Positions 1 to 7,350 of a DNA stretch of 58,092 bases are shown here, piece by piece. This stretch comes from an uncultured Oscillibacter sp. (GTDB lineage Bacteria; Bacillota; Clostridia; Oscillospirales; Oscillospiraceae): positions 1-58,092 of the forward strand of contig URKI01000004.1 in the NCBI GenBank assembly GCA_900548505.1, given 5' to 3'. Position numbers and translations under genes: made by a program. The notes beneath the pieces were generated by a model. It did no database searches and was not told the origin of the DNA. It saw only the letters and a list, made by a program, of their open reading frames with translations. Every line of letters begins with the position of its first letter. Within the stretch, counting starts at the first letter, position 1.

Positions 1-29
1 CGGCAGCGTCAGATGTGTATAAGAGACAG
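1..29 (+). other. Nextera/Tn5 sequencing adapter (artefact)
   Basis: Positions 11-29 are exactly the 19-base Tn5 mosaic end AGATGTGTATAAGAGACAG, and the ten bases before it match the Nextera read-1 adapter tail. This is library adapter left at the contig end, not genomic DNA. Genuine sequence starts at about position 30. Any predicted protein crossing this boundary, for example one ending LSLIHI on the minus strand, is an artefact. Confidence 0.98.
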
Positions 30-187
30 CCCAGCCGCAGCTGTCCCGACTCCCCTACAGCCCAGGCGCACCAGAGCCCGTCGTCCGGCAGCCGTCCCTG
101 GGCGCAAAAGCGCACATACAGCCCGGTCGTCTCTGCCGTCAGCTCCCCCACCGCCGTGCCCTCGTACATCAGCGGATACCGCTCCAT
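30..187 (-). CDS. N-terminal fragment of an unrecognised protein, cut by the contig end
   Basis: An ATG at 187 is preceded by GGAGG at good spacing (GGAGGCGGCAGT-ATG) and opens a frame that begins MERYPLMYEGTAVGEL and runs without a stop into the adapter at position 29. About 52 residues are visible, with no signal peptide, no membrane segment and a Trp/Cys-containing stretch (LWCAWAVGES). I do not recognise the family. It follows a terminator, so it is probably the first gene of a separate minus-strand unit. The frame recorded from an upstream ATG at 236 is a different reading frame and a shadow. Confidence 0.6.
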
Positions 188-210
188 ACTGCCGCCTCCC
201 TTTCCGCAAA

Positions 211-246
211 AAAACAGCCTGTGCCATCTTATGCACAGGCTGTTTT
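211..246. terminator. Bidirectional intrinsic terminator
   Basis: A 14-bp perfect stem (211-224 with 233-246) has an 8-nt loop, with an A run on the left and a T run on the right. It lies just after the stop of the minus-strand gene 258-755. Confidence 0.85.
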
Positions 247-257
247 TACTATGTTGC

Positions 258-755
258 TCAGGCGATGGTATATCCGCCCCGCACCAGCAGCTTCACGGTG
301 CCGGAGCCGGCTTTGACGCCGCGGCCCTCGATGGTCATCATGTAGAGGTGATTGGTCACCAGGGCGCCGCCGTTATTCAGCGTAGTGGCGGAGGACTCAT
401 CGATGAGTCCCGGATTGGAGGGAGAGACGCAGGTGGCCGAGCCCACCCGCAGCATCACCTCGCAGCCGATGTCGCCGGTGAGGGTCTGCCCGGAAGAGAG
501 CGTCACCACCGAGAATGTGGCAGAGCTGGAGGCGCCGGAGCCGCTCAGGCCCAGCTGGCTGTTGCGCTGGTCGATCTTCTGGTCCACCTTGGCAAGAAGG
601 CTGTCCAAAAATGTGCCGTTGAGGTAGCTGAGCGTCACCAGCGGGTCGCCGGAGGTGCCCGCCTCCGCCGCCAGGGACACCGTCATGGTGGTGAGGCTGC
701 AAACCAGCATCAGCAGCACTGCCCGCAGCAGCCACCGGTTTTTCTTTCTTTGCAT
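258..755 (-). CDS. Secreted small protein of unknown function
   Basis: 165 residues from the ATG at 755, chosen because GGAGGG sits 8 nt upstream; the ATG 15 bases earlier would put this ribosome binding site inside the gene. The N-terminus (MQRKKNRWLLRAVLL) is a classical signal peptide with a cleavage-like site near SLAAEA. The mature part has a Gly/Ser-rich linker (about 70-80) and a C-terminal half rich in T, S, G and V, with motifs GDIGCEVMLRVG, GLIDES and GRGVKAGSGTVKLLVRG. I know of no named domain. It is exported or surface-located by inference from the signal sequence. It lies downstream of mazF and has its own terminator at 211-246. Confidence 0.8.
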   Translation of the reverse strand: MQRKKNRWLLRAVLLMLVCSLTTMTVSLAAEAGTSGDPLVTLSYLNGTFLDSLLAKVDQKIDQRNSQLGLSGSGASSSATFSVVTLSSGQTLTGDIGCEVMLRVGSATCVSPSNPGLIDESSATTLNNGGALVTNHLYMMTIEGRGVKAGSGTVKLLVRGGYTIA

Positions 756-827
756 GTATGTACCCTCCAAATTCTTTTGTGCCGGGTCCCCCTGAAAAGG
801 GACAGCTCCCTTTTCAGGGGCCCCGCT

Positions 828-1196
828 TCATACCATCTGGTCGTGAGGCAGGCCAAAGCTCACTGCGATGGCCAGATCCACCTTTTCCATCACGCCCTCT
901 TCCACATGGCCCATCCGCTCCCGCAGACGCTTTTTGTCCAGCGTGCGCACCTGCTCCAAAAGGACGATGGAGTCCCGGCTCAATCCGCTGCTCTGCGCCA
1001 CGGGAAGGTCAATATGGGTAGGCAGCCGCGCCTTCCCGGTCTGGGAAGTGATGGCAGCCGCGATCACAGTAGGGCTGTAACGGTTCCCGGTATCGTTCTG
1101 GATGATCAGCACAGGACGCACGCCGCCCTGCTCACTGCCCACCACCGGGGAAAGATCGGCATAGTAGATATCGCCGCGTTTGATACTTGTATCCAC
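828..1196 (-). CDS. mazF: MazF/PemK-family endoribonuclease toxin
   Basis: 122 residues from a GTG at 1196, with GGAGTG 8 nt upstream. The core VDTSIKRGDIYYADLSPV, GSEQGGVRPVLIIQND and PTVIAAAITS is the SH3-like barrel of MazF/NdoA with the RPVLII and T-S-Q motifs; these enzymes cleave single-stranded mRNA at short motifs. A start at ATG 1304 would add 36 unrelated residues and has no ribosome binding site. It follows alr on the same strand, the arrangement known from Bacillus (alr, then the ndoA pair). Unusually, no antitoxin frame is visible in the 172 bp between alr and mazF. Family assignment is secure; toxicity is inferred. Confidence 0.93.
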   Translation of the reverse strand: MDTSIKRGDIYYADLSPVVGSEQGGVRPVLIIQNDTGNRYSPTVIAAAITSQTGKARLPTHIDLPVAQSSGLSRDSIVLLEQVRTLDKKRLRERMGHVEEGVMEKVDLAIAVSFGLPHDQMV

Positions 1197-1368
1197 AAAG
1201 TTCACACTCCGCCGAAAGAAGTACCCGCCACCGAAACGCCGTTCGGTGAGGCCACTTTCATTCTCCCACACGGATGCGGAATTTATACCCGGACGGCGCC
1301 GCAAAAAATTCCGCGCTCTCCGCCCCGTGACAGTCTATGTCCCGGCGTACGGCGAAGTGTCTGTCTAC

Positions 1369-2535
1369 TCATAGAAGCCGCAAGCTCCGCTCCACCACGG
1401 CGCCCCCCTCCAGGTAAAGCCGCGGCACCCGCTTGCTCACCGCGCAGGTCAGCTCATAGGGGATGGTCCCCAGCATGGACGCAAGATCGTCCACCCGCTG
1501 ACGCTGGCCGAAGATCTCCACCGCGTCTCCCACGTGCACATCGGGAAGCTCCGTCAGATCCACCATGCACATATCCATGCAGATCCGGCCCCGGATGGGG
1601 GCGCTTCCCTGCTCTGTCAGCACGGACGCCCGGTTGGAAAGCCCCCGGAAAAAGCCGTCGGCATAGCCGATGGGCAGCACGCCCATGCGGGTGCGCTCCG
1701 CGGTGCGGAACGTGCGGCCGTAGCTGACAGTGGTATCCGGGTCAAAGACCTTGATGGTGGAAATGCACGTCTTGAGGGACATGACCGGCCGCAGGTCCAG
1801 CCGCTGGGCGTCCGCGCCCGCGCCGTAAAGGGCGATGCCGGGCCGCACCATATCCAGATACATCTTCGGGTAGCGGGCCAGGGCGCCGCTGTTGGCGCAG
1901 TGGCGGATGGCAAACGTCCGCCCCCGCTGTGCCAGCGCATCGATGACAGCAGTGAACAATCCGAACTGTTCCCGGGTATAGGCCTCGTCCTCCTCGCCGT
2001 CCTCGTCGGCGACGGCAAAGTGGGTGAAGATGCCTTCCGCGTCCAGGCCCGGCAGGGCGCAGGCCGCCGCGATGGCCGTAACGCCCCCTTCAAAATGGCT
2101 GCCCCGTACCAAAAAGCCCAATCGGGACATGCCGGTATCCACCTTGATATGGACCCGCAGCGTCCCGCCGCAGGCAGCCGCCGCGGCGCTGTACTCCTCC
2201 GCCTTGGCCAAGGCGGATACCGCCTGGGTGATATGGTAGCGGATCAGCTCGGGCACCATGTCCGGGGGCGTGTGCCCCAGGATCAAAACCGGCATGGTGA
2301 TGCCGCCGTGGCGCAGCTCCCGGGCCTCGTCCAGGCTGGAAACGGCCAGGTAATCGGCCCCCAGGGACTCCAGCTTGCGCCCGATCTGCACGGCGCCGTG
2401 GCCGTAGGCATCCGCCTTCACCACGCCCAGATACCGTACGCCGCTTCCCGTCAGGGTCCGGGCACGGCGGTAATTATGTTCCAGCGCGTCCAGATCGATC
2501 TCCGCCCAGGTGCGCCGTAAAACCGCGTCTTCCAT
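1369..2535 (-). CDS. alr: Alanine racemase
   Basis: 388 residues, full length for the PLP-dependent fold-type III racemase that makes D-alanine for peptidoglycan. The PLP lysine is in VVKADAYGHG (about residue 40), and the catalytic-base tyrosine lies in the TVSYGRTF region near residue 270, followed by LPIGYADGFFRGLSN. The ATG at 2535 has AGGTG 8 nt upstream. The in-frame GTG at 2565 is an alternative start but would overlap the preceding gene's stop, and its GGAGG abuts the codon. It is transcribed after the lipoprotein gene and before mazF; the three probably form one unit with the repair enzyme upstream. Confidence 0.97.
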   Translation of the reverse strand: MEDAVLRRTWAEIDLDALEHNYRRARTLTGSGVRYLGVVKADAYGHGAVQIGRKLESLGADYLAVSSLDEARELRHGGITMPVLILGHTPPDMVPELIRYHITQAVSALAKAEEYSAAAAACGGTLRVHIKVDTGMSRLGFLVRGSHFEGGVTAIAAACALPGLDAEGIFTHFAVADEDGEEDEAYTREQFGLFTAVIDALAQRGRTFAIRHCANSGALARYPKMYLDMVRPGIALYGAGADAQRLDLRPVMSLKTCISTIKVFDPDTTVSYGRTFRTAERTRMGVLPIGYADGFFRGLSNRASVLTEQGSAPIRGRICMDMCMVDLTELPDVHVGDAVEIFGQRQRVDDLASMLGTIPYELTCAVSKRVPRLYLEGGAVVERSLRLL

Positions 2536-2561
2536 GTCCTTGTCACCTTTCTCCAGTGGGG

Positions 2562-3170
2562 TCACCCCTCCTGGCTGTCGATTGTATCACAAAAGGAAAA
2601 ACTCGTAAACTCCGCCGTCAAAATTATTTCCCCGTCCACGGCGATCTCCCCCCGCAGCGGCGTGCCGTCGTCCAGCCGGAGCCACAGGGTGGTATAGACC
2701 TTCTCCGCCTCCGTCCCGGTCTGGTCCACCGTAAGGCGCAGGCAGGGCACCTCCCCCCAGTTCTCCTGGTTTTCCTCTAAAAGCCAACCCTCCCGCAGGG
2801 CCTCCATCATGCGGGGCAGGCACGCCATGGGACTGATCTTCTCCCGGGAGAGCATCCCAGCATCCAGGCAGAGGTCCTCATATTCCAGCGTCAGCGTCTC
2901 GCCGTCCAAAACGGCTTTCACGCCCGCGATCCGCTCCGGCGAGAGCACCTCGATCTCTGCGCCGCCGTCCGCCGTGTAAGCGCACCGCAGCGCCGCCGTC
3001 CACTCCTGACCGTTCTGGTCGCAGGTCACCTCCGCTTCCATCTGGCAGCCGCCCATCTCCATGTAGGGCTGGCGCAGCTGCTCCGCCGTGACCGTTTCCT
3101 CGCCCCGGGCGCAGCCGCAAAGCAGCAGGCACAGGGTCATCATTGGTACGCACTTGGAAAGGCGCACCAT
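2562..3170 (-). CDS. Predicted lipoprotein, unknown function
   Basis: 202 residues. The N-terminus (MVRLSKCVPMMTLCLLLCGCARG) is a lipoprotein signal with lipobox LCGC, so the mature protein should be lipid-anchored on the outside of the membrane. The rest is a beta-rich sequence (EAEVTCDQNG, LDGETLTLEYEDL, TLWLRLDDGTPLRGEIAVDG) resembling the LolA/LppX-type carriers seen in Gram-positive lipoproteins, but the likeness is only general. GGAGGAG precedes the ATG. It sits 11 bp after the stop of the NAD(P)HX repair gene and ends 26 bp before the alr start, consistent with one operon. Confidence 0.85.
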   Translation of the reverse strand: MVRLSKCVPMMTLCLLLCGCARGEETVTAEQLRQPYMEMGGCQMEAEVTCDQNGQEWTAALRCAYTADGGAEIEVLSPERIAGVKAVLDGETLTLEYEDLCLDAGMLSREKISPMACLPRMMEALREGWLLEENQENWGEVPCLRLTVDQTGTEAEKVYTTLWLRLDDGTPLRGEIAVDGEIILTAEFTSFSFCDTIDSQEG

Positions 3171-3181
3171 AAACTCCTCCG

Positions 3182-4723
3182 TTATCCCAAGATTTCCCGG
3201 ATGGCCGCCGGAATGGTCCGGGCCACGTCCGCCGGTGTGACGCCGTACTCCGTCTCCCGCTCCGCAGCCAGTTCCCCGGCCCGTCCGTGGAGCCAGACGC
3301 CTCCGGCCGCCGCCTGCACCGGCGCGGCTCCCTGGGCAAGGAGCGAAGCGATGACGCCCGTGAGCACATCTCCGCTGCCGCCCTTGGCAAGGCCGGAGTT
3401 GCCGGTGGTATTCACCAGCACGTTCCCTTCCGGCAGTGCCGTCAAAGTCCGGTGGCCCTTGCGCACCAGCACACAGCCATGGGCGCGGGCAAAAGTGCGT
3501 GCTTCCTCCGCCCGGCCAAGTTCCTCCGGCCCGTCATACATCCGGGCAAACTCCCCGTCGTGGGGCGTGAGGATCGTGACGCGGCCGCGCCGTCCGTTCA
3601 GCACATCTATATGCCCGGCCAAGGCGTTTATGCCGTCGGCGTCCAGCACCACGGGCTTGTCCGTCTGGGCCAGCAGCTCCCGCACCAGCCGTCCCGTCCG
3701 CTGGCCGCGGCCAAGGCCCGGCCCCAGGGCCAGCACCTGGCAGTCCTCCAGCTTGTCCAGGATTTCCTGTAAAGCTTTATCGCTTAACATTCCATCTTTA
3801 TCCGGCAGTGGGAACGGCATAGCGGAGACGCATTTGGCCGCCTCTACGGGCCAGATGATCTCCGGCACCCCCAGCGACACCAATCCGCAGCCGCTGCGCA
3901 CAGCAGCCAGCGCCGTCAGGTACGGCGCGCCGGTATAACCCACGGCGCCGCCTACCACCAGCACCTTGCCGAAAGTGCCCTTGTGGCCGTCCGCTTGCCG
4001 CCGCGGCAGCGCCTGGCGGACAAAGTCCCGCTCCACCGTCTGGGTGGGGCACACGGTCTCACGCACCAGCTGCGCTGGAATGCCGATGTCCCGCACCTCC
4101 ACCGTGCCAGAACAAAGGGCGCCCTTTCCCACAAACTGTCCCGTCTTCGGAAGTGTAAACGTGATCGTCTTTACAGCACGCACCGGCTCACCCAGGCACT
4201 CGCCCGTGGTGGCGTCCACGCCGCTGGCGATGTCGGCAGCCACCACGGCGCCGCGGCTGTCGTTCATCAGCGCCACAGCCTGGCCCCAATGGGACGATGG
4301 GTCGATCCGCCGGGAAAGACCCACGCCGAACAGGGCGTCCACGCACACGTCCGACCGCAAAATCCACCGGCGCTGTTCCTCGTCCTCCGGGTCAAAGGGC
4401 ACCAGTGCCACACCGCACTCGCTCAGGCGCCGGGTCTGTTCCCGGGCGTCCGGCGTCATCTTTTCATAGTCTCCCACCAGGTAGACCCGCACTTCTATGC
4501 CTTTCAGGAAAAGATACCGGGCGGCACAAATGCCGTCTCCGCCGTTATTGCCGGTGCCGCACAGCACCGCCGCCCGGCGGCGTCCCTTTCCTGCCGGCAG
4601 ACTTGCCGCCGCCTCTGCCACCGCCGCGCCGGCCCGCTCCATGAGATCGATAGAGGGGATGCCCCGTTCCTCAATGGCCTGCCGGTCCAGCTCCTTCATC
4701 TGCTCCGCTGTCGCCAGCTTCAT
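3182..4723 (-). CDS. nnr: Bifunctional NAD(P)HX epimerase / ADP-dependent dehydratase
   Basis: 513 residues. The N-terminal YjeF_N epimerase half (about 1-210; GTGNNGGDG, PFDPEDEEQ, VAADIASGVDATTG) is joined to a C-terminal ribokinase-like dehydratase half (about 225-510; GTFGKVLVVGGAVGYTGAPYL, ALGPGLGR, VLDADGINAL, LTPHDGEFARM, NTTGNSGLAKGGSGDVLTG). Together they repair hydrated NADH and NADPH. The ATG at 4723 follows AAAGGAGG; earlier in-frame codons lack a ribosome binding site. All motifs look intact. This is a cytosolic housekeeping enzyme, first gene of the minus-strand run down to position 30. Confidence 0.96.
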   Translation of the reverse strand: MKLATAEQMKELDRQAIEERGIPSIDLMERAGAAVAEAAASLPAGKGRRRAAVLCGTGNNGGDGICAARYLFLKGIEVRVYLVGDYEKMTPDAREQTRRLSECGVALVPFDPEDEEQRRWILRSDVCVDALFGVGLSRRIDPSSHWGQAVALMNDSRGAVVAADIASGVDATTGECLGEPVRAVKTITFTLPKTGQFVGKGALCSGTVEVRDIGIPAQLVRETVCPTQTVERDFVRQALPRRQADGHKGTFGKVLVVGGAVGYTGAPYLTALAAVRSGCGLVSLGVPEIIWPVEAAKCVSAMPFPLPDKDGMLSDKALQEILDKLEDCQVLALGPGLGRGQRTGRLVRELLAQTDKPVVLDADGINALAGHIDVLNGRRGRVTILTPHDGEFARMYDGPEELGRAEEARTFARAHGCVLVRKGHRTLTALPEGNVLVNTTGNSGLAKGGSGDVLTGVIASLLAQGAAPVQAAAGGVWLHGRAGELAAERETEYGVTPADVARTIPAAIREILG

Positions 4724-4859
4724 GCCGTTTCCTCCTTTTTGTGCGTTGTTTTTCCTCATTATAGGAGTTCTGCCCGATATTTGCAATTCTTTGTTGCCAA
4801 AATGTCACGCTTTTCCCGGGAAAGCCTGCTATGCTGGCACCAGAAAGGAGGCGCGCAGC

Positions 4860-5870
4860 ATGAAGCGTATCGTCCCCATTTTACTGATACTTTCCCTGTT
4901 GGCCGGGTGCGCCGCATCCCCAACGCAGGCCCCTCCCCCAGACGAGCAGGCCGTGCTGGATGCCTATGCCGCCGCAGCGGAGGTTTACGACTGGTTCGAT
5001 CTGCACACCCTGCCCACCGGCATCGAGGCCATCCAATTGGACAGCAATGTCTATTACCCGGTGGAGTACGACGGCATCACGTCCATGGACGATCTGGAGA
5101 CCCGGGTCCGCGCCTGCTTCTTCCCTGAACTCAGTGACGCTCTGCTCTCGGACGGCAGCTACCGGGAGATCGGCGGGAAGCTCTGCTGCGCCGGCGGCGC
5201 CCGGGGCCAGAACGTGTATCTTCTGGACAAAACTCTCTCCGCCCGACAGGTGAATGCGAGCCACTGGACGGTGACCATCACGTTCTGGGCGGATTTCGTG
5301 GACCAGCCCATCCAGGCAGACGGCCAGCCCCACACCGTGGCCACCGTGGGGTACTCCCAGCGGACGCTGGATTACGAAAAGACGGACGAGGGCTGGCGCT
5401 TTACCAGCTTTTGTCCCAGCGATGATCTTGACCTGGACGCGGACACGGTATGCACCATCGACTACTACCAGGACTTTGAAGTCACCGACGCTTACCGGGA
5501 CTACACCGACTGGCAGCTGGTGTGCTATCTGATCTATGCCGACGGCGCTTACGCCGAAGCCCCCGGCGACCTGCTCTACCAGCGGTTTGGGGAGCGGCCC
5601 GGGGACATTCTGGCGGCCCTGGCCCTGCTGGATGGCGCCCCCTACCGGCAAAAAGGTCCGCCCATGAACATCGACGCCGTGGTGGCCATGCCGGGATATT
5701 CCGCCGCCTGGCGCTCCTTTGACGAACAGGCGGAGTTTTTGAGTGTGCTGGACGGCTGCCAGCCCCAGACGGAGGCGGAGCAGGCGGTGCTGGACAAGAT
5801 CCGCGCCGCCTACGAAAAGGGCACGGAGTCTATCCAAGAATCCAATGATACCGGCTCGTCCTGTGCATAG
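4860..5870 (+). CDS. Lipoprotein, possibly IseA (DL-endopeptidase inhibitor)-like
   Basis: 336 residues from the ATG at 4860, preceded by AGAAAGGAGG. The signal MKRIVPILLILSLLAGCAAS has lipobox LAGC. The middle part (SMDDLETRVRACFFPELSDALL, then GKLCCAGGARGQNVYLLD) resembles the repeat pattern of the IseA/YoeB-like domain found in inhibitors of NlpC/P60 endopeptidases, and an NlpC/P60 enzyme is encoded at 10943. That assignment is tentative. The C-terminal 110 residues (LLYQRFGERPGDILAALALLDG onward) look helical and unrelated. The frame is open further upstream, but only this start has a ribosome binding site and signal peptide. Transcribed alone and divergently from the repair-enzyme operon. 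Confidence 0.82.
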   Translation: MKRIVPILLILSLLAGCAASPTQAPPPDEQAVLDAYAAAAEVYDWFDLHTLPTGIEAIQLDSNVYYPVEYDGITSMDDLETRVRACFFPELSDALLSDGSYREIGGKLCCAGGARGQNVYLLDKTLSARQVNASHWTVTITFWADFVDQPIQADGQPHTVATVGYSQRTLDYEKTDEGWRFTSFCPSDDLDLDADTVCTIDYYQDFEVTDAYRDYTDWQLVCYLIYADGAYAEAPGDLLYQRFGERPGDILAALALLDGAPYRQKGPPMNIDAVVAMPGYSAAWRSFDEQAEFLSVLDGCQPQTEAEQAVLDKIRAAYEKGTESIQESNDTGSSCA

Positions 5871-5967
5871 GCTGGAAACTGCTCCATCTGAAAATCAGGA
5901 CGGCGCCGTAGCTGCCATCAAAATCGAGGATCTCATGGACGGCCGCCTGCTCTCCTGAATATTTCCA

Positions 5968-6010
5968 GCCCCGATCCGTCCATACGCGGCGGATTGGGGC
6001 TTGCATTTTG
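5968..6010 (+). terminator. Intrinsic terminator after the 4860 lipoprotein gene
   Basis: An 11-bp perfect stem (5968-5978 with 5990-6000) is followed by TTGCATTTTG. Its T-rich tail overlaps the -35 box of the pheST promoter. The 97 bp between the stop codon and the hairpin hold no gene I can support. Confidence 0.8.
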
Positions 6011-6029
6011 GGTTACCCTGTGATATAAG
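6001..6029 (+). promoter_or_regulatory. Predicted promoter of pheST
   Basis: -35 TTGCAT (6001-6006), 17-bp spacer, -10 TATAAG (6024-6029). Transcription would start near 6036, at the beginning of the T-box leader. Confidence 0.8.
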
Positions 6030-6035
6030 TACTAC

Positions 6036-6273
6036 TTGATATCAGCGATGAACGGGAAAATAACCGTCAAACGGCGCCAAGAGAGGTCTGGTCACCGGCT
6101 GCAAGCCAGACTGCGCACGTCCGGTTTGGTTCGCCCGGGAGCCGCCGTGGAGACACGGCCGGATCGCCCTCCGTTACAGGGGCAGCAAGTGCGCGTGTTT
6201 GTCACGCGAATTTGGGTGGTACCGCGGAAGGATGGCCTTTCGTCCCAGTGATGGGACGGAGGGTCTTTTTGTT
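6036..6273 (+). promoter_or_regulatory. T-box leader controlling pheST
   Basis: The conserved T-box TGGGTGGTACCGCGG is at 6213-6227, directly before a terminator hairpin (6236-6263) and T run (6264-6273). An AGAGAGG element lies near 6081. T-boxes bind uncharged tRNA and favour antitermination when the amino acid is short; the downstream genes imply tRNA-Phe. A TTC at 6130-6132 is a candidate specifier codon, but I have not folded stem I, so that detail is weak. Confidence 0.92.
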
Positions 6274-6309
6274 TTGCCAAAAAATATTTGAGATAGAAGG
6301 AGCATCGCT

Positions 6310-7335
6310 ATGAAAGAACAATTGGAAGCCATCCGCAAAAGCGCGCTGGAAGCCGTTGCCGGCACCCAGAAAAGCGCTGAGCTGGAAGCGGTCCGGGTCC
6401 AGTACCTGGGCAAAAAGGGCGAGCTGACCGCCGTTTTGAAGCAGATGGGCAAGCTCTCCGCCGAGGAGCGCCCCGTCATGGGCCAGCTGGCCAACGACGT
6501 GCGCGCCGCCGTGGAGGAGGCCATTGCCGCCCAGTCCGCGGTTCTTGCCCGGAAGGCCATGGAGGAAAAGCTCTCTGCCGAGACCGTGGACGTGACCATC
6601 CCCGGCAAACGTGCCCAGCAGGGCCACAAGCACCCCATGTACACCGTGCTGGATGAGATCAAGGAGATCTTCATCAACATGGGCTTTGAGATCATGGACG
6701 GCCCGGAGATCGAGCAGGCGGACTACAACTTCACCAAGCTCAACGCCCCGGAGAACCACCCCTCTCGCGACTGGACGGATACGTTCTATCTCACCGAGGA
6801 CAGCAACATCCTCCTGCGCTCCCAGACCTCTCCCATGCAGATCCGCGCCATGGAGACCTACGGTGTGCCCATCCGCATGATCTCCTCCGGCCGTGTGTAC
6901 CGCAAGGACGAGGTGGACGCCACCCACTCCCCCATGTTCCATCAGATTGAGGGCCTGGTGGTGGACAAGGGCGTCACCATGGCGGACCTGAAGGGTACCC
7001 TCAACGCCGTCATCCGTGAGATCTACGGTCCCAATACCAAGACCCGTTTCCGTCCCCACCACTTCCCCTTCACCGAGCCCTCCTGCGAGATGGACATTCA
7101 GTGCCACAAGTGCGGCGGCGTGGGCTGCCCCACCTGCAAGGGCGAGGGCTGGATCGAGGTGCTGGGCGCCGGCATGGTCCATCCCAAGGTGCTGCGGGGC
7201 TGCGGCATCGACCCGGAAGTCTACTCCGGCTTTGCGTTCGGCATGGGCCTGGAGCGGCTGGCCATGGGCCAGTTCAAGATCAGCGACCTGCGGCTGATCT
7301 TTGAAAACGACATGCGCTTCCTGGAGCAGTTTTAA
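6310..7335 (+). CDS. pheS: Phenylalanyl-tRNA synthetase, alpha subunit
   Basis: 341 residues, the usual length. An N-terminal coiled-coil tRNA-binding region (about 1-90) is followed by the class II catalytic core: motif 2 in IRMISSGRVYRKDEVDATHSP, then FRPHHFPFTEPSCEMD and motif 3 in GFAFGMGLERLAMG. It charges tRNA-Phe as an alpha2-beta2 tetramer with pheT. A CxxC...CxxC pattern (CHKCGGVGCPTC) before motif 3 is common in Firmicutes PheS and may bind zinc. AAGGAG precedes the ATG. It is cotranscribed with pheT (15-bp gap) under the T-box at 6036-6273. Confidence 0.98.
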   Translation: MKEQLEAIRKSALEAVAGTQKSAELEAVRVQYLGKKGELTAVLKQMGKLSAEERPVMGQLANDVRAAVEEAIAAQSAVLARKAMEEKLSAETVDVTIPGKRAQQGHKHPMYTVLDEIKEIFINMGFEIMDGPEIEQADYNFTKLNAPENHPSRDWTDTFYLTEDSNILLRSQTSPMQIRAMETYGVPIRMISSGRVYRKDEVDATHSPMFHQIEGLVVDKGVTMADLKGTLNAVIREIYGPNTKTRFRPHHFPFTEPSCEMDIQCHKCGGVGCPTCKGEGWIEVLGAGMVHPKVLRGCGIDPEVYSGFAFGMGLERLAMGQFKISDLRLIFENDMRFLEQF

Positions 7336-7350
7336 TAGGAGGGCAATACG

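Noticed and set aside
15..1727. A 570-codon plus-strand frame starting in the adapter
   Set aside because: It begins in Nextera sequence and is antisense to mazF, alr and the secreted protein gene.
5871..5967. A short gene continuing after the IseA-like lipoprotein
   Set aside because: An open frame exists but has no start signal, no ribosome binding site and no recognisable sequence; only a terminator and promoter follow.
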